From: an uncultured Bacteroidota bacterium | GTDB lineage: Bacteria; Bacteroidota; Bacteroidia; Flavobacteriales; Flavobacteriaceae | NCBI GenBank assembly: GCA_902515395.1 | Contig: CABXUL010000003.1 | Span: forward strand, 43,034 to 107,033 | Length of the DNA stretch: 64,000 nucleotides | Reading direction: 5' to 3' | In this document: positions 63,963 to 64,000 of the stretch, piece after piece | Position numbering within the stretch: the first letter of the stretch is position 1 | Layout: every line of letters starts with the position of its first letter | Program-made: the position numbers and the translations under genes | Notes under the pieces: generated by a model | Database searches by the model: none | What the model was told of the DNA's origin: nothing | Seen by the model: only the letters and a program-made list of their open reading frames with translations

Positions 63963-64000
63963 GTTCATCAAAACTAATATGTGAAGTGTGTTATAGTTTT

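Noticed and set aside
1..64000. CRISPR arrays, insertion sequences, prophage genes
   Set aside because: No regularly spaced direct repeats, transposase, integrase or phage structural motif was seen on either strand.

Overview
The window reads as one contiguous, AT-rich, densely packed chromosome segment of a flavobacterium (Bacteroidota, class Flavobacteriia), probably a marine polysaccharide-degrading species. The evidence is the gene content: DUF4296, DUF4271, DUF3098, PorT and GLPGLI family proteins, a 2-oxoglutarate dehydrogenase (sucA-sucB) pair, an ExbB-ExbD-ExbD block beside rpoN and porT, a UmuC/UmuD pair, and Bacteroidota-type -7 elements (TAnnTTTG) before several genes. I see no insertion sequence, prophage, CRISPR array, rRNA or plasmid gene. 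There is one tRNA, tRNA-Ser(GGA). No stretch longer than about 250 bases lacks a gene.

Region by region. 1-24 kb is mostly housekeeping: a DUF4296 lipoprotein (cut by the window edge), dihydroorotase and a polyprenol-phosphate mannose synthase on the minus strand; DUF4271 and hemD; an Lrp-type regulator; SemiSWEET and leuS; the ftsX-DUF3098-uppP-truB operon closed by a hairpin terminator; the complete nadA-nadB-nadC pathway; pyrH-frr; an RND-type exporter; asnS; rpoN; then porT and an energy-transducing exbB/exbD operon closed by a clear terminator. 24-31 kb is an accessory sugar-acid/polysaccharide region: two enolase-superfamily enzymes, a fructokinase-like kinase, a NagX-like membrane protein and a secreted heparinase II/III-type lyase. 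It contains tiny gene remnants and ends 5 bases from the tRNA-Ser 3' end.

31-44.5 kb is core metabolism and DNA damage tolerance: tatD, a retropepsin-like protein, sucB-sucA, umuC-umuD, then thiolase, a bifunctional hydroxyacyl-CoA dehydrogenase/enoyl-CoA hydratase, an SCP2 protein, an orphan small protein and etfB-etfA, which together form a fatty-acid beta-oxidation neighbourhood. 44.6-54.3 kb holds a secreted alpha/beta hydrolase, an outer-membrane barrel protein with its GLPGLI partner, a Tat-signal Gfo/Idh/MocA oxidoreductase, an EamA transporter, an active-site-complete sulfatase and a CE15-like esterase. 54.4-63.9 kb is an alpha-glucan (maltose/maltodextrin) operon on the minus strand: MFS sugar transporter, beta-phosphoglucomutase, GH65 phosphorylase, two tandem paralogous GH13 enzymes and a third GH13 gene that carries a single-base frameshift in an A6 run.

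Working together, secreted GH13 enzymes cut alpha-glucan to small oligosaccharides, the MFS permease imports maltose-type disaccharide, GH65 phosphorolyses it to glucose plus beta-glucose-1-phosphate, and PgmB makes glucose-6-phosphate. Nothing here is clearly a previously undescribed system. The most unusual points are the frameshifted amylase, the SusCD-less polysaccharide clusters (one next to a tRNA gene), extracytoplasmic-looking enolase-superfamily enzymes, the decayed gene remnants and the zero-spacing convergent gene pairs.
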